Shown here: positions 1 through 8,674 of the stretch, piece after piece
Layout of the letters: the number at the start of each line of letters is the position of its first letter
Numbering within the stretch: position 1 is the first letter of the stretch
Assembly (NCBI GenBank): GCA_023453025.1
Contig: JAEXUD010000048.1
Span: 1-52,247, forward strand
Direction of reading: 5' to 3'
DNA from: Bacillota bacterium
Lineage (GTDB): Bacteria > Bacillota > Clostridia > Tissierellales > Sedimentibacteraceae
Length of the DNA: 52,247 bases
Notes under the pieces: model-generated
What the model was told of the DNA's origin: nothing
The model's database searches: none
The model's input: the letters and a program-made list of their open reading frames with translations, nothing else
Program-made: the position numbers and the translations under genes

Positions 1-918
1 ATATGCAATGCCGCCGGTCAAAACAATTACATCCACATTGCCTTCAACCACTGTTGCAAGCTCGCCGATTCCCTTGGCTATCTGATATGCCATGGCTTCA
101 TACACCAGTCTTGCTTCTTCGTTGCCGCCTTCTATCATCTGCTGAACTTCTCTTGCGTCAATTGTGTTCAGGTATGCTCTCAGTCCGCCGTTTCCTCTCA
201 GCTTTCTTTGCATAGTCTTCTTGTCGTACTTACCGGAATAGCAAAGATTGATTAAATCTCTGCACGGAACTCTTCCTGCCCGTTCAGGTGAAAACGGCCC
301 TTCATCGTCTGAAAGCAAATCGACTATTCTTCCCTTTTCATGAATATTAATTGATATTCCGCCGCCTAAATGAGCCACTATTATATTCATATCTTCATAT
401 TTTCTGCCGTGCTCTTTAGCTGCCTTGATAGCCATAGCCCTGGTATTTAATACGTGGCTTGAGCTTGTTCTGGGAATTTCCGGCATTCCCGATATTCTGG
501 CTATGTCAGGAAGCTCGTCAGCCATTACACAATCATATATATATGACGGTACGCCCGCAGCTTGTGCTATGCTATAGGCGATTGGCGCCGCAAGATTTGA
601 AGCATGTTCCATAATCGGACGTCTTTCCACTCTGTCTACCATTAAATCATTGATTATATATGCTCCTGTCTTTACCGGAGGCAACATGCCTCCTCTGGCC
701 ACAACAGCAGACAACTCTTTAATGTCAAAATTATTTTCTTCCAGGGTAGCCATAACAAGATTTTTTCTCATTTGCAGCTGATCTTCAACATTATCAAATT
801 TTTCGATTTGTTCTAACGGGTGATCCAGCTTTTTTGTAAATATTTCTTGTTCATCTTCATACAATGAAATTTTAGTTGAAGTTGATCCGGGATTTATCGC
901 TAATATTTTATAACTCAT
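1..918 (-). CDS. buk: Butyrate kinase, partial (C-terminus beyond window)
   Basis: Acetate/butyrate-kinase-family (ASKHA fold) enzyme interconverting butyryl-phosphate and butyrate with ADP/ATP, the ATP-yielding last step of butyrate fermentation in the cytosol. The reading frame is open to the window edge: 306 codons are visible of a family length near 355. Visible marks are the N-terminal phosphate loop ILAINPGSTSTKISLYE, a central HLGGGISI segment and the C-terminal VIVLTGGIA motif. The start ATG at 918 follows an AGAGGT ribosome site. It lies 94 bp after iorB on the same strand with a hairpin between, so it is probably read at a lower level from the same sigma-54-driven transcript. Assignment to butyrate rather than branched-chain acyl kinase rests on overall resemblance only. 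Confidence 0.9.
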   Translation of the reverse strand, partial: MSYKILAINPGSTSTKISLYEDEQEIFTKKLDHPLEQIEKFDNVEDQLQMRKNLVMATLEENNFDIKELSAVVARGGMLPPVKTGAYIINDLMVDRVERRPIMEHASNLAAPIAYSIAQAAGVPSYIYDCVMADELPDIARISGMPEIPRTSSSHVLNTRAMAIKAAKEHGRKYEDMNIIVAHLGGGISINIHEKGRIVDLLSDDEGPFSPERAGRVPCRDLINLCYSGKYDKKTMQRKLRGNGGLRAYLNTIDAREVQQMIEGGNEEARLVYEAMAYQIAKGIGELATVVEGNVDVIVLTGGIAY

Positions 919-949
919 ATTACCTCTCATATATCAAATTATTATGACC

Positions 950-967
950 CCCGCTTCAATAAGCGGG
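950..967 (-). terminator. Hairpin between iorB and buk
   Basis: The sequence CCCGCTT, a 4-nt loop and AAGCGGG form a perfect 7-bp GC-rich stem. On the minus strand it is followed by a C-rich then AT-rich stretch without a clean T-run. It could be a weak terminator or an RNA-processing/stability stem between iorB and buk. Confidence 0.5.
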
Positions 968-975
968 TGTGCCTT

Positions 976-1002
976 TTCAACTTTGGTTGAACGAGTTCAC
1001 TT
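976..1002. repeat. Short hairpin motif, copy 1
   Basis: A 27-nt motif with stem TTCAAC / GTTGAA, loop TTTG and the tail CGAGTTCACTT, lying just after the iorB stop. A second copy at 31481-31507 differs at four positions. Two of these differences are a compensatory A-T to G-C change in the stem, so the structure itself appears conserved. Function unknown; both copies sit at 3' ends of minus-strand genes. Confidence 0.5.
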
Positions 1003-1012
1003 GATTAATTTA

Positions 1013-1606
1013 TTAACAGCTGCCTTCTTCACAGCCTATACAATCCATGCCTGCATGAAGGGCTTTAATATTTAAATCAACAAATTTTTCTTTTACTAAA
1101 TCCTTTATTACTTTTTCCCAATCTATATCAGTCAGGTTCATTGACTTAATCAAAGCACCTAAAAGCACGACATTCATTACCTTCATGCTTCCCAGGTTTT
1201 CTGCAATTTCAGCAGCTTTTATGACTGTTGTATTGGCTTTTTGTTTTATTACCTCAATTATTCCCTGAGGATAATCAACCTTTCCTGAAAGTATCGGAGC
1301 TGAAGGTATTTCATAATCATTTAATACCACAACACCGCTCGGTTTTAGAAATTCAAGCCATCTTAAGGTTTCCATAGTTTCAAATGATACTAATATATCC
1401 GCATCACCGATTCCGATTATCGGTGAATAAACCTTCTCACCGTATCTTACCTGGGTTGACACGCTTCCGCCTCTTTGTGCCATACCATGTATCTCTGACA
1501 TTTTTACATCATAGCCGGCCTCTAAAAGCCCTGTTGATAAAATTTTACTAACCAGTATTGTACCCTGACCGCCTACACCTACTAATAAAATATTTTTATT
1601 TGCCAT
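1013..1606 (-). CDS. iorB: Indolepyruvate:ferredoxin oxidoreductase, beta subunit
   Basis: Gamma-type 2-oxoacid:ferredoxin oxidoreductase subunit that works with IorA to convert aryl pyruvates from aromatic amino acids to aryl-acetyl-CoA, passing electrons to ferredoxin. The N-terminus MANKNILLVGVGGQGT carries the family's glycine-rich nucleotide-fold motif, followed by SEIHGMAQRGGSVSTQVR, which is diagnostic of this subunit. The protein is 197 aa, normal for IorB. I chose the ATG at 1606 over an upstream in-frame ATG at 1663 because GGTGGGTG sits just before it, and the longer form would overlap iorA by 56 bp. The iorA stop codon ends one base upstream, so the pair is translationally coupled. 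The protein ends in a cysteine-bearing tail (CIGCEEGSC), a possible extra metal ligand. Confidence 0.92.
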   Translation of the reverse strand: MANKNILLVGVGGQGTILVSKILSTGLLEAGYDVKMSEIHGMAQRGGSVSTQVRYGEKVYSPIIGIGDADILVSFETMETLRWLEFLKPSGVVVLNDYEIPSAPILSGKVDYPQGIIEVIKQKANTTVIKAAEIAENLGSMKVMNVVLLGALIKSMNLTDIDWEKVIKDLVKEKFVDLNIKALHAGMDCIGCEEGSC

Positions 1607-1607
1607 A

Positions 1608-3383
1608 TTATTCACCCACCTTACTGATAGCTTTAACAGGACATACCTGCATGCATAATTCACAACCTACGCATTGAGTTTCATTAATAGAAGATTTTTT
1701 AATTTCATTTTTGAAATGGATTGCCGGACATCCTGTTCTTACACATGCCTTGCATCCTATGCAGGTATCCTGATTCACTATGCATTCACCCTGTATAGGT
1801 CCAAATTCTTCTACATCCTGCTCAGAATATTTTTTAAGCGCGCAGGGATATCTTGAAATAATTACTGTCGGTTCAGTTTGTTCAAATGCCCAGTCCATTG
1901 CTTCCTTCATTTCATCTCTTCTTAATGGATTGATTGTTTTAATCTTGTCAACGCCAAGTGCTTTTACAATTGTTTCTATATCCGCAATTTTTGTTGTATC
2001 TCCCTGAAGTGTGAAGCCTGTGCCCGGATTTTCCTGATGTCCTGTCATAGCAGTTATTCTGTTGTCAAGTATACAGGTTATTGTATTGCTCTTATTATAA
2101 ACAACGTCCAGCAAGCTATTCATACCTGAATGGAAGAATGTTGAGTCTCCTATTGTCGCAACAAGACGCTTGTCATCATTATTCTTATCAAAAACCTTCT
2201 TGGCACCATGAGCCATGCTGATGCTGGCACCCATACAAACACAAGTATCCATTGCGTTTAATGGCTCAGCTCCACCAAGAGTATAGCATCCGATGTCACC
2301 TGTTATCATAATATTTTTTCTTCTTGACAATTCATAATAGAATCCTCTGTGAGGACATCCTGCACATAATGTTGGAGGTCTGCCAACTGCAATTGTTTTA
2401 TCATAATCAATTGTTTCTTTCTCAGTTCCGAGCAATGATTTTTCAACTATATCAGGGTTTAACTCCCATACGTTAGGTATTTTATTTTTGCCGATACAAT
2501 CAATTCCTGCAGCTTTTATTTGTTCTTCTATGAATGGCTCTACTTCTTCAATTACATATAAAGTATCAACTTCCTCTGCAAACTTTTTGATTTTTTCCAT
2601 TGGAAGAGGATTTGTAAATCCTATTTTCAAATAAGAAGCAGAATCACCAAATACTTCTCTTGCATATTGATAAGAAACTCCGGAAGTAATAACTCCTATT
2701 TTTTTGTCATTCCAATCAATGAAATTCAATTCAGTTTCATTTGAGAATTTTTCAAGCTCTTTAAGTTTTTTTTCAACTACAACATGCAGCTGTTTTGCAA
2801 CTGCCGGAGCAATCAGAAACTTATTTGTATTTTTTGTATATGGCTTAATTGGAACCTCTGTACGTTCTCCAATTTCAACCACTGACTTGCTGTGGCATAT
2901 CCTTGTTGTCATTCTTATCATCACCAGGACATCATATTTTTCACTTATTTCAATGGCTGTCTTAACCATATCCTTGCACTCCTGGCTGTCCGACGGCTCT
3001 ACCAAAGCCACCTTTGCCATTTTTGCATAATATCTGTTGTCCTGTTCATTTTGTGATGAATGCATGCTTGGATCATCAGCACTTATCAGTACCATTCCAC
3101 CGTTTACACCAGTGTAGCCCATTGTAAAAAACGGGTCAGCCGCAACATTGAGTCCTACATGCTTCATAGCTGTCAATGTTCTTGCTCCTGCATAGCAAGC
3201 CCCTACCGCAGACTCGACTGCCACCTTTTCATTTGGTGCCCATTCTGCTATTATTTCCTTATATGGAGCAATATTTTCTAATATTTCTGTGCTTGGTGTT
3301 CCCGGATAAGCAGCTGCATAATGAATGCCTGCTTCATAAGCTCCGCGAGCAATAGCTTCGTTGCCTGTCAATAATTTTTTCAA
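1608..3383 (-). CDS. iorA: Indolepyruvate:ferredoxin oxidoreductase, alpha subunit
   Basis: Large catalytic subunit of indolepyruvate ferredoxin oxidoreductase, about 591 aa. The N-terminal half is the pyrimidine-binding domain (KKLLTGNEAIARGAYEAG, AYPGTPSTEI). The thiamine-diphosphate domain follows (TLCAGCPHRGFYY, GDIGCYTLG, GDSTFFHSGMN). The C-terminus carries two [4Fe-4S] motifs, CIGCKACVRTGCP and CVGCELCMQVCP. An ATG at 3404 is open in frame, but that start would place GGAGGAGG inside the gene. The TTG at 3383, six bases after the GGAGGAGG, gives the family's usual MKKLLTGN start and is preferred. Expression probably comes from the sigma-54 promoter at 3499-3514, under the activator gene just upstream. 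Ferments aromatic amino acids together with iorB and buk. Confidence 0.93.
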   Translation of the reverse strand: MKKLLTGNEAIARGAYEAGIHYAAAYPGTPSTEILENIAPYKEIIAEWAPNEKVAVESAVGACYAGARTLTAMKHVGLNVAADPFFTMGYTGVNGGMVLISADDPSMHSSQNEQDNRYYAKMAKVALVEPSDSQECKDMVKTAIEISEKYDVLVMIRMTTRICHSKSVVEIGERTEVPIKPYTKNTNKFLIAPAVAKQLHVVVEKKLKELEKFSNETELNFIDWNDKKIGVITSGVSYQYAREVFGDSASYLKIGFTNPLPMEKIKKFAEEVDTLYVIEEVEPFIEEQIKAAGIDCIGKNKIPNVWELNPDIVEKSLLGTEKETIDYDKTIAVGRPPTLCAGCPHRGFYYELSRRKNIMITGDIGCYTLGGAEPLNAMDTCVCMGASISMAHGAKKVFDKNNDDKRLVATIGDSTFFHSGMNSLLDVVYNKSNTITCILDNRITAMTGHQENPGTGFTLQGDTTKIADIETIVKALGVDKIKTINPLRRDEMKEAMDWAFEQTEPTVIISRYPCALKKYSEQDVEEFGPIQGECIVNQDTCIGCKACVRTGCPAIHFKNEIKKSSINETQCVGCELCMQVCPVKAISKVGE

Positions 3384-3498
3384 TTTTTGCCTCCTCCAAA
3401 TCATATATTATAGTAAAGGATAATATAGTTATTATTGTGCTTTTTCTCATGCCTTGATGAACATGCAGAAAATAGTCATAAAAATCTACTATTATATA

Positions 3499-3514
3499 TG
3501 CATAAACTGTGCCA
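3499..3514 (-). promoter_or_regulatory. Sigma-54 (-24/-12) promoter of the ior operon
   Basis: On the minus strand TGGCACAGTTTATGCA matches the sigma-54 consensus TGGCAC-N5-TTGCA with GG and GC exactly 12 bp apart; one position of the -12 box is off. Transcription should start near 3488, leaving a leader of about 100 nt before iorA. The upstream neighbour encodes a sigma-54-dependent activator. Confidence 0.82.
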
Positions 3515-3608
3515 CATATTTTTTTATGCAATAAAAAATATCATGCTTGGAATTGCAATCAATTAAAAAAACTAATTTAAAGGTTATTATATTTTTAAAT
3601 AAATATAA

Positions 3609-3644
3609 GGGTTAAATGGTATAGTCTATGTACCCATTTAACCC
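3609..3644. other. 11-bp inverted repeat overlapping the activator stop codon
   Basis: GGGTTAAATGG and CCATTTAACCC are perfect inverted arms separated by 14 bp. The right arm contains the stop codon of the sigma-54 activator gene. Read on the minus strand the stem is followed by an AT-rich but not T-run sequence, so a terminator is possible. The dyad also lies about 95-130 bp upstream of the -24/-12 promoter, where enhancer-binding activators usually bind. I cannot separate the two roles. Confidence 0.55.
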
Positions 3645-5701
3645 ATTGATAAGTAATTTAATGCTTTCTCTCCGAAGTCTGTTATTACTGTGCCGCTTCT
3701 TCCTATATTGATTTCTGCCATTTTAGATTTCTCCAAATTAACAAGAATTGCTCTTATTTCTTGTTCGCTTATAAAAATATTTCTTGTCCTGGCTGTTTCG
3801 CAAATACTTCTTCTGCCCAGCCTTTGATTTTTTACATACGCATTTTTCAGCTCATTAAGAACAAAAATATATTTTTTCAAGTTATTACCTGTTTCCTCAA
3901 GAAATGCTTCAATTAATTCCTGTTCTCCGGGGGTTAATTTTGCATCAGCTTTACTGTCTCTGAAATCTATGGGTAAATCCTTGTCATCTATCTCCCTGAA
4001 GCCTAAATTCACCAAATATTCAACACAATTTCTAAGCTCTCTCACATTGCCGTTCCAGCTGTAGTTTACAAGTGCTTCCTTTGCCCTTTCTGTCAATACG
4101 AAATTACTGTTGAATGATTTTTTCAAATAGTCAAACAAACCGACAATATCTGATTTTCTGTCACGAAGAGGAGGTATTTTCAAAGGAAGGACATTGAGTC
4201 TGTAAAACAAGTCCTGCCTGAACTCACCCTTTTCAACCATTTCCTTTATGTCCTTATTGGTGGCCGCAATAATCCTTATATCAACATCTATTATTCTGTC
4301 CCCGCCAAGCCTTACAACTTCTCTTTCCTGCAGCACCCTTAAGAGCTTGACCTGCAGGTTCATAGGCATCTCTGTTATTTCATCCAAAAATAAGGTTCCA
4401 TTATGAGCTAGCTCAAATAATCCCGGTTTTCCTCCCTTTCGCGCTCCTGTAAAGGCTCCGTCCTCATAACCGAAAAGCTCGCTTTCCAGAAGATTTTCCG
4501 GAAAGGCACCGCAATTAACAGGAACAAACTGGAATTCCTTTCTCAGGGAATTATTATGTATGGCCTGGGCAAACAGCTCCTTGCCTGTTCCTGTTTCTCC
4601 GGTAATTAAAATTGATGAGTTGGAAATTGACATTCTCTTAGCTATATTTTTGCATTCCGTTATAGTGCTGCTGATTCCGAAGATATCCTTGAAGTCATAT
4701 TTTGCTGCATAGCCCTTTCCGATCAGCTTTTTTCTCAAGTTGTATTCTTTTTTTTCCAAATCCGAATACTTTCTGAGTATTGCAACTGCTCCATACACCT
4801 TTTTTGAATGGAGCAGAGGATTCACCGATACTACAACGTCATATCCGTTGATTTTAATTATTTTTTCTTCCAGGGGCTTCAGATTCTCCAGAGTGTATGA
4901 AAATGGTATTTCAGGCAGCAGCTTTAACCCATTTTTGTTCAGGACATATTCATTTTCCTTTTGTACAATATCCTTTGCATTTTCATTATACAAAAATATA
5001 TTGCCGTCAGTGTTTATTCCTATAACGCCTTCTTCAATTGTCTGCAGCAAAATGTCAAGCTGGCTTTCTCTGGAGTTGGTAAGTCCTAATATTTGCAGAA
5101 GCCCGAAATTTGCTGTCTTTATTTCCGTATAGCTTCTTACCACATCTTGTCTGTCCAGCATAGAAAACAAATCAAATTTTGTACCTATGTCAATAATGGA
5201 ATTTATGTCCAGCAAACTGTTGCCTACATTTATTATTTCCCTTGCATTTGCAGGTGTATAATCGGATTGGCCCAATATAATAAAAATCTTATCGTTGTCA
5301 TTTGTGCTGTTATCTGACCAGAAGGAATTAAATTCAACATGTCTTGCTCCCAGCTGGTAAATTATAGATATAATCTGCTCGGCCATTTCAGGGCTTTCGT
5401 CTATCAACACTATCTTAGAACCTTCTGATATATTATTTATTTTATCCATGCCGGCTTTTGATATTGTTCTGTTGGCAAATAAAAGCTCAGTATCCTGGCT
5501 GACAAGATTTTTTATTTTTTTAAAAAGGTGATAAGAGGGTATTAATAAGACATCTGTGTCAATACTGCTTCCCTTAATCTTATTCAAATCCTTCAGGCAG
5601 TATTTTTTTATTTTAATTCTGTCTGAAAACAAGCTTCTTATTTGATTGTAATAGCTGTTGACCGATTCTATTGTATAGCTTACTATGGCCAGTGTTTTCA
5701 T
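3638..5701 (-). CDS. Sigma-54-dependent transcriptional activator (PAS-AAA+)
   Basis: Enhancer-binding protein of 687 aa that remodels sigma-54 RNA polymerase. About 200 N-terminal residues resemble a PrpR-type receptor region. A PAS domain lies near 210-320 (LLQTIEEGVIGINTDGNIFLYN). The AAA+ domain has Walker A GETGTGKE at about 368-375, the sigma-54-contacting GAFTGA at about 415-420, and the Walker B segment LFLDE near 438. The last 100 residues lack a clear Fis-type helix-turn-helix and look more like a winged helix. The start ATG follows CAGGAGAA. It is 15 bp after the MBL hydrolase gene (probable operon) and directly upstream of the sigma-54 promoter of iorAB, so it probably activates that operon in response to a 2-oxo acid or amino-acid signal. 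The signal is unknown. Confidence 0.9.
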   Translation of the reverse strand: MKTLAIVSYTIESVNSYYNQIRSLFSDRIKIKKYCLKDLNKIKGSSIDTDVLLIPSYHLFKKIKNLVSQDTELLFANRTISKAGMDKINNISEGSKIVLIDESPEMAEQIISIIYQLGARHVEFNSFWSDNSTNDNDKIFIILGQSDYTPANAREIINVGNSLLDINSIIDIGTKFDLFSMLDRQDVVRSYTEIKTANFGLLQILGLTNSRESQLDILLQTIEEGVIGINTDGNIFLYNENAKDIVQKENEYVLNKNGLKLLPEIPFSYTLENLKPLEEKIIKINGYDVVVSVNPLLHSKKVYGAVAILRKYSDLEKKEYNLRKKLIGKGYAAKYDFKDIFGISSTITECKNIAKRMSISNSSILITGETGTGKELFAQAIHNNSLRKEFQFVPVNCGAFPENLLESELFGYEDGAFTGARKGGKPGLFELAHNGTLFLDEITEMPMNLQVKLLRVLQEREVVRLGGDRIIDVDIRIIAATNKDIKEMVEKGEFRQDLFYRLNVLPLKIPPLRDRKSDIVGLFDYLKKSFNSNFVLTERAKEALVNYSWNGNVRELRNCVEYLVNLGFREIDDKDLPIDFRDSKADAKLTPGEQELIEAFLEETGNNLKKYIFVLNELKNAYVKNQRLGRRSICETARTRNIFISEQEIRAILVNLEKSKMAEINIGRSGTVITDFGEKALNYLSMG

Positions 5702-5716
5702 CTTTTTCTCCTGAAT

Positions 5717-7402
5717 TTATTCGTTTGTAAGCATAGTAAGGTTGATTAATTCATTTTCCAAATCAATTATTGTATTGTTGATTTTTTTATAATCCTCCAT
5801 GTTGATATTCTCTTTAACATGCTTTTTAGTTCTTTCAAAAGCAACATCAAATATTTGTTTAAGCTCATCTACATCCGTCAGTAAATCACTTATGAGCTTT
5901 TCATTGACATTTCCCTTTGATGAAGCTTCCGGTTTAGCACAGACCTTTTCAGAAGTGAAAACCGGTACCCTTTCAATGTTTTTAGATTTTTTTATTTCAT
6001 AGACAACATTGTACTCAGGAATTATTGTGTTTAAACCCAAGGTCTCTTTAACCTCCCTGGCGAAGTTAAGCTTGGATTCCTCCTCGCCGTGTACGATAAA
6101 GACAGTATTTGGTTTTTCTTTATAGCCCTTGAGCCATTCTAAAAGTGCTGTCTTGTCGGCGTGACCAGAAAATCCTTCTACATTGTATATTTCAGCCTTG
6201 ACATTTATACTTTCACCCAGTACCTTGACAATCTTTTCACCATCCAGTAATTTCCTGCCCAGCGTTCCTTCTGCTTGGTATCCCACAAATACTATGCTTG
6301 ATTCTTTTCTCCATAAATTATGCTTCAAGTGGTGTTTAATTCTTCCTGCCTCGCACATTCCGCTGGCGGAAATTATTATTTTCGGTTCAAAGGAAAAATT
6401 CAAAGCCTTGGATTCTTCTGCACTTTGAGTGAAATGGAGGTTCTCAAATTCCAAAGGATTATCTCCCGACATAATATATCCTCTTGCCTCAGAATCAAAT
6501 ACATTGGCATTGTTTTTAAACACCTCGGTTGCTTTAGTTGCAAGCGGACTGTCAATGTAAACCGGTATTTTTCTAAGCTCATTTTCCTTTGTTCCGATTT
6601 TATCCAGATTGCTGTCGTAATATTTATTTAATTCGTAAATAAGCTCTTGTGTCCTGCCTACTGCAAAAGACGGTATTATGACGCTTCCGCCTCTCTTTGT
6701 TGTTTTCAAAATTATATTAATCAGCTCTTCTGTTCGTTGTTCAATGTTGTCGTGAACCCTGTCTCCATAAGTAGCTTCCATTATTACATAATCTGCTTTT
6801 TCAATGACAGCAGGATCCTTTAACAGAGGTTTTTCATGCATTCCTAAATCACCTGAATAAACCAGTTTGACATTTTCATTATTGTAATCAAACCACATTT
6901 CAATGATTGACGAACCCAATATATGTCCCGCATCGTTAAATTTAACAGTCAGCCCTTCTGTAATATTTATAATCTGGTCATACTGTACAGGCTTGAAATA
7001 TTGGAAGCTTTCCATTGCGTCACTTTGAGTATACATAGGCTCAACAAGCTTTCTTCCCTGGCGCATTGCTTTTTTGTTTTTCCACTCCGCTTCTGTTTCT
7101 TGAATATGCGCAGAATCTATCAGCATAATTTCGCAAAGGTCATATGTCGGCTTTGAGCAATAAATTTCTCCCTTAAATCCATTTTTAACCAATAACGGAA
7201 TCCTTCCGCTATGGTCTATATGGCTGTGACTTAAAAACAACATATCTATATCAGCCGGATTTACTTCAAATTCTTCTATGTTCAAATCTTCGTCCTTGCC
7301 TTGGTACATCCCGCAGTCAAGCAATATTTTCTTATCTTTAAATTGAATCAGATGACTTGAACCTGTTACACCTTTTACTGCTCCTAAAAATCTTATATTC
7401 AT
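5717..7402 (-). CDS. MBL-fold / beta-CASP hydrolase (CPSF-like)
   Basis: A 561-aa metallo-beta-lactamase-fold protein of the beta-CASP group, which in characterised members cleaves RNA. The zinc-binding motif HSHIDHSG is near residue 58, after LLDCGMYQG. The beta-CASP part has SFAVGRTQELIYEL, IIISASGMCEAGRIKHHL and the closing motif VEGFSGHADK. About 90 C-terminal residues form a lysine/glutamate-rich extension with probable coiled-coil character. The start ATG at 7402 follows GGGAGCAT. The 15-bp gap to the downstream activator gene suggests co-transcription, but no functional link to it is evident. An RNA nuclease role is inferred from the family only. Confidence 0.88.
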   Translation of the reverse strand: MNIRFLGAVKGVTGSSHLIQFKDKKILLDCGMYQGKDEDLNIEEFEVNPADIDMLFLSHSHIDHSGRIPLLVKNGFKGEIYCSKPTYDLCEIMLIDSAHIQETEAEWKNKKAMRQGRKLVEPMYTQSDAMESFQYFKPVQYDQIINITEGLTVKFNDAGHILGSSIIEMWFDYNNENVKLVYSGDLGMHEKPLLKDPAVIEKADYVIMEATYGDRVHDNIEQRTEELINIILKTTKRGGSVIIPSFAVGRTQELIYELNKYYDSNLDKIGTKENELRKIPVYIDSPLATKATEVFKNNANVFDSEARGYIMSGDNPLEFENLHFTQSAEESKALNFSFEPKIIISASGMCEAGRIKHHLKHNLWRKESSIVFVGYQAEGTLGRKLLDGEKIVKVLGESINVKAEIYNVEGFSGHADKTALLEWLKGYKEKPNTVFIVHGEEESKLNFAREVKETLGLNTIIPEYNVVYEIKKSKNIERVPVFTSEKVCAKPEASSKGNVNEKLISDLLTDVDELKQIFDVAFERTKKHVKENINMEDYKKINNTIIDLENELINLTMLTNE

Positions 7403-7494
7403 AATATGCTCCCTTAATTTTGATTTGTTTTAATTATAAAACAAATGCTTGGAGATGTCAAAAAGTTATAGATTAATTGGTATAAAAAATGGTT

Positions 7495-8271
7495 TTAATG
7501 GGGTACTCCGCTGTAATATGGGCAGTCCTCTTTCAGACATTCCTTGTTCTTTGACGAAAACGTGCATTTTGTACGTTCTTCCGGCATTGAAATACCCAGC
7601 TTTTCTTTTGTGAACCGTATTGACTCTTCAATAGCTATGAGGCTTGTGCGCTTGCAGCAGCGCGGACCTCCGACTTCAGCAATTTTTGACAAACACCTAG
7701 AGGACAACTGTTGCGGCAAATGCCACACTTCACCATTCAATGGATTGGAACCTGTTACGATGCTGGCATAAATACCTACACCTACAGCCGAACCGCATAC
7801 ACCCCAAAAACCACATGTTCCTCCAGGAACCTGTTTACCTCTTTTCATAGCTTCGCTAAGCGATTTCCCCAGATCAATATTTCCTCCGTTATTATAAAAG
7901 GCTGTCAGGAGGACTCCGGGAACAATGCGGTGGTGTTCAGGTCCATGCATATGTATTTCAGGCAGATTGAAAACCTGCTGCAATAATCTGGACGGACTTT
8001 TTTCACCGCTGTTCAGCAACAATGAAACCAAGGAATCAACACCGGAGCCATGACATAAATCACAGACAAAGTGTCCATCTATACATGCGGCGTTAGAGGC
8101 AAAGTTTTTGTGACAAATGACACACATTCTTTCTGTAGCCTGCTCTTCGTATATTATCGGCTTTCCGCATATGATACATCCGGTATAATTGCCCTCGTCT
8201 TCAAGCTTGCTATGATGTTTTACATTCATTTTCTTTAATGCTTTTGCATAATGCACCCTTTTTTTATCCAT
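7495..8271 (-). CDS. DUF5714-type cysteine-rich protein
   Basis: A 258-aa protein of unknown function that resembles the DUF5714 family. The N-terminal 85 residues carry zinc-ribbon-like pairs (CIICGKP, CVICHKNF, CDLCHGSG). A middle part has HMHGPEHHRIVPGVLL and GGTCGFWGVCGSAVG, and the C-terminal part holds more cysteines (CLSK, RCCKR, CPYYSG). The many Cys and His residues suggest metal or Fe-S binding. The glycine-rich CGxxGxCG segment resembles those in DUF5714 proteins found beside methyltransferases; no such partner is next to it here. It is flanked by about 90 bp downstream and a 500-bp spacer upstream, so it is probably transcribed alone. No signal peptide is seen. Confidence 0.75.
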   Translation of the reverse strand: MDKKRVHYAKALKKMNVKHHSKLEDEGNYTGCIICGKPIIYEEQATERMCVICHKNFASNAACIDGHFVCDLCHGSGVDSLVSLLLNSGEKSPSRLLQQVFNLPEIHMHGPEHHRIVPGVLLTAFYNNGGNIDLGKSLSEAMKRGKQVPGGTCGFWGVCGSAVGVGIYASIVTGSNPLNGEVWHLPQQLSSRCLSKIAEVGGPRCCKRTSLIAIEESIRFTKEKLGISMPEERTKCTFSSKNKECLKEDCPYYSGVPH

Positions 8272-8504
8272 AATTGCTTACCCTTTCCTTAAGTATCATC
8301 CTTATTTTCATAAAACCCAGACTGAACATATTAGCAAAAAAATATTATTCATTTCTATGTATCTGTAAATATTATCATAATGAAACTCCCACGGATATCT
8401 TCTGTACAGCTTTATCAAACATATCCTGATATTTCTAATTATACACAAATATTATTTTAAAAACAAGCTGATTGAGTAACTATTCCTATTGGTGTTTCTA
8501 CATC

Positions 8505-8674
8505 GTTACTATTCACAGTTACAAAGTCAGGATGAAAAATAAGAAAAATATATAGCGAACATTTTCAGGACACGAATATAATTTTTAGCCGCAATGAGCT
8601 TTAGAATTATTCGTGTCCGAAACCGTGAGCGGATATTTTTCTTATTTTTCTTTAAGGATACTGTGAATAGTAAC
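8505..8674. mobile_element. MITE-like element, copy 1 (170 bp)
   Basis: Terminal inverted repeats GTTACTATTCACAGT and ACTGTGAATAGTAAC bound a 170-bp non-coding element that is palindromic over most of its length. Inner arms are AAAAATAAGAAAAATAT / ATATTTTTCTTATTTTT and GGACACGAATA / TATTCGTGTCC. It is flanked by TCTACATC (left) and TCTATATC (right), a probable 8-bp target duplication with one mismatch. Related copies are at 31190-31443 and 45828-45952. It has no transposase and must be mobilised in trans. The remainder of the 8272-8787 spacer shows only a weak GAAGTC/GACTTC dyad at about 8696-8725. Confidence 0.8.

Noticed and set aside
3334..3531. 65-codon ORF before iorA on the minus strand
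   Set aside because: It covers the sigma-54 promoter and the iorA leader in another frame, has no ribosome site and resembles nothing I know.
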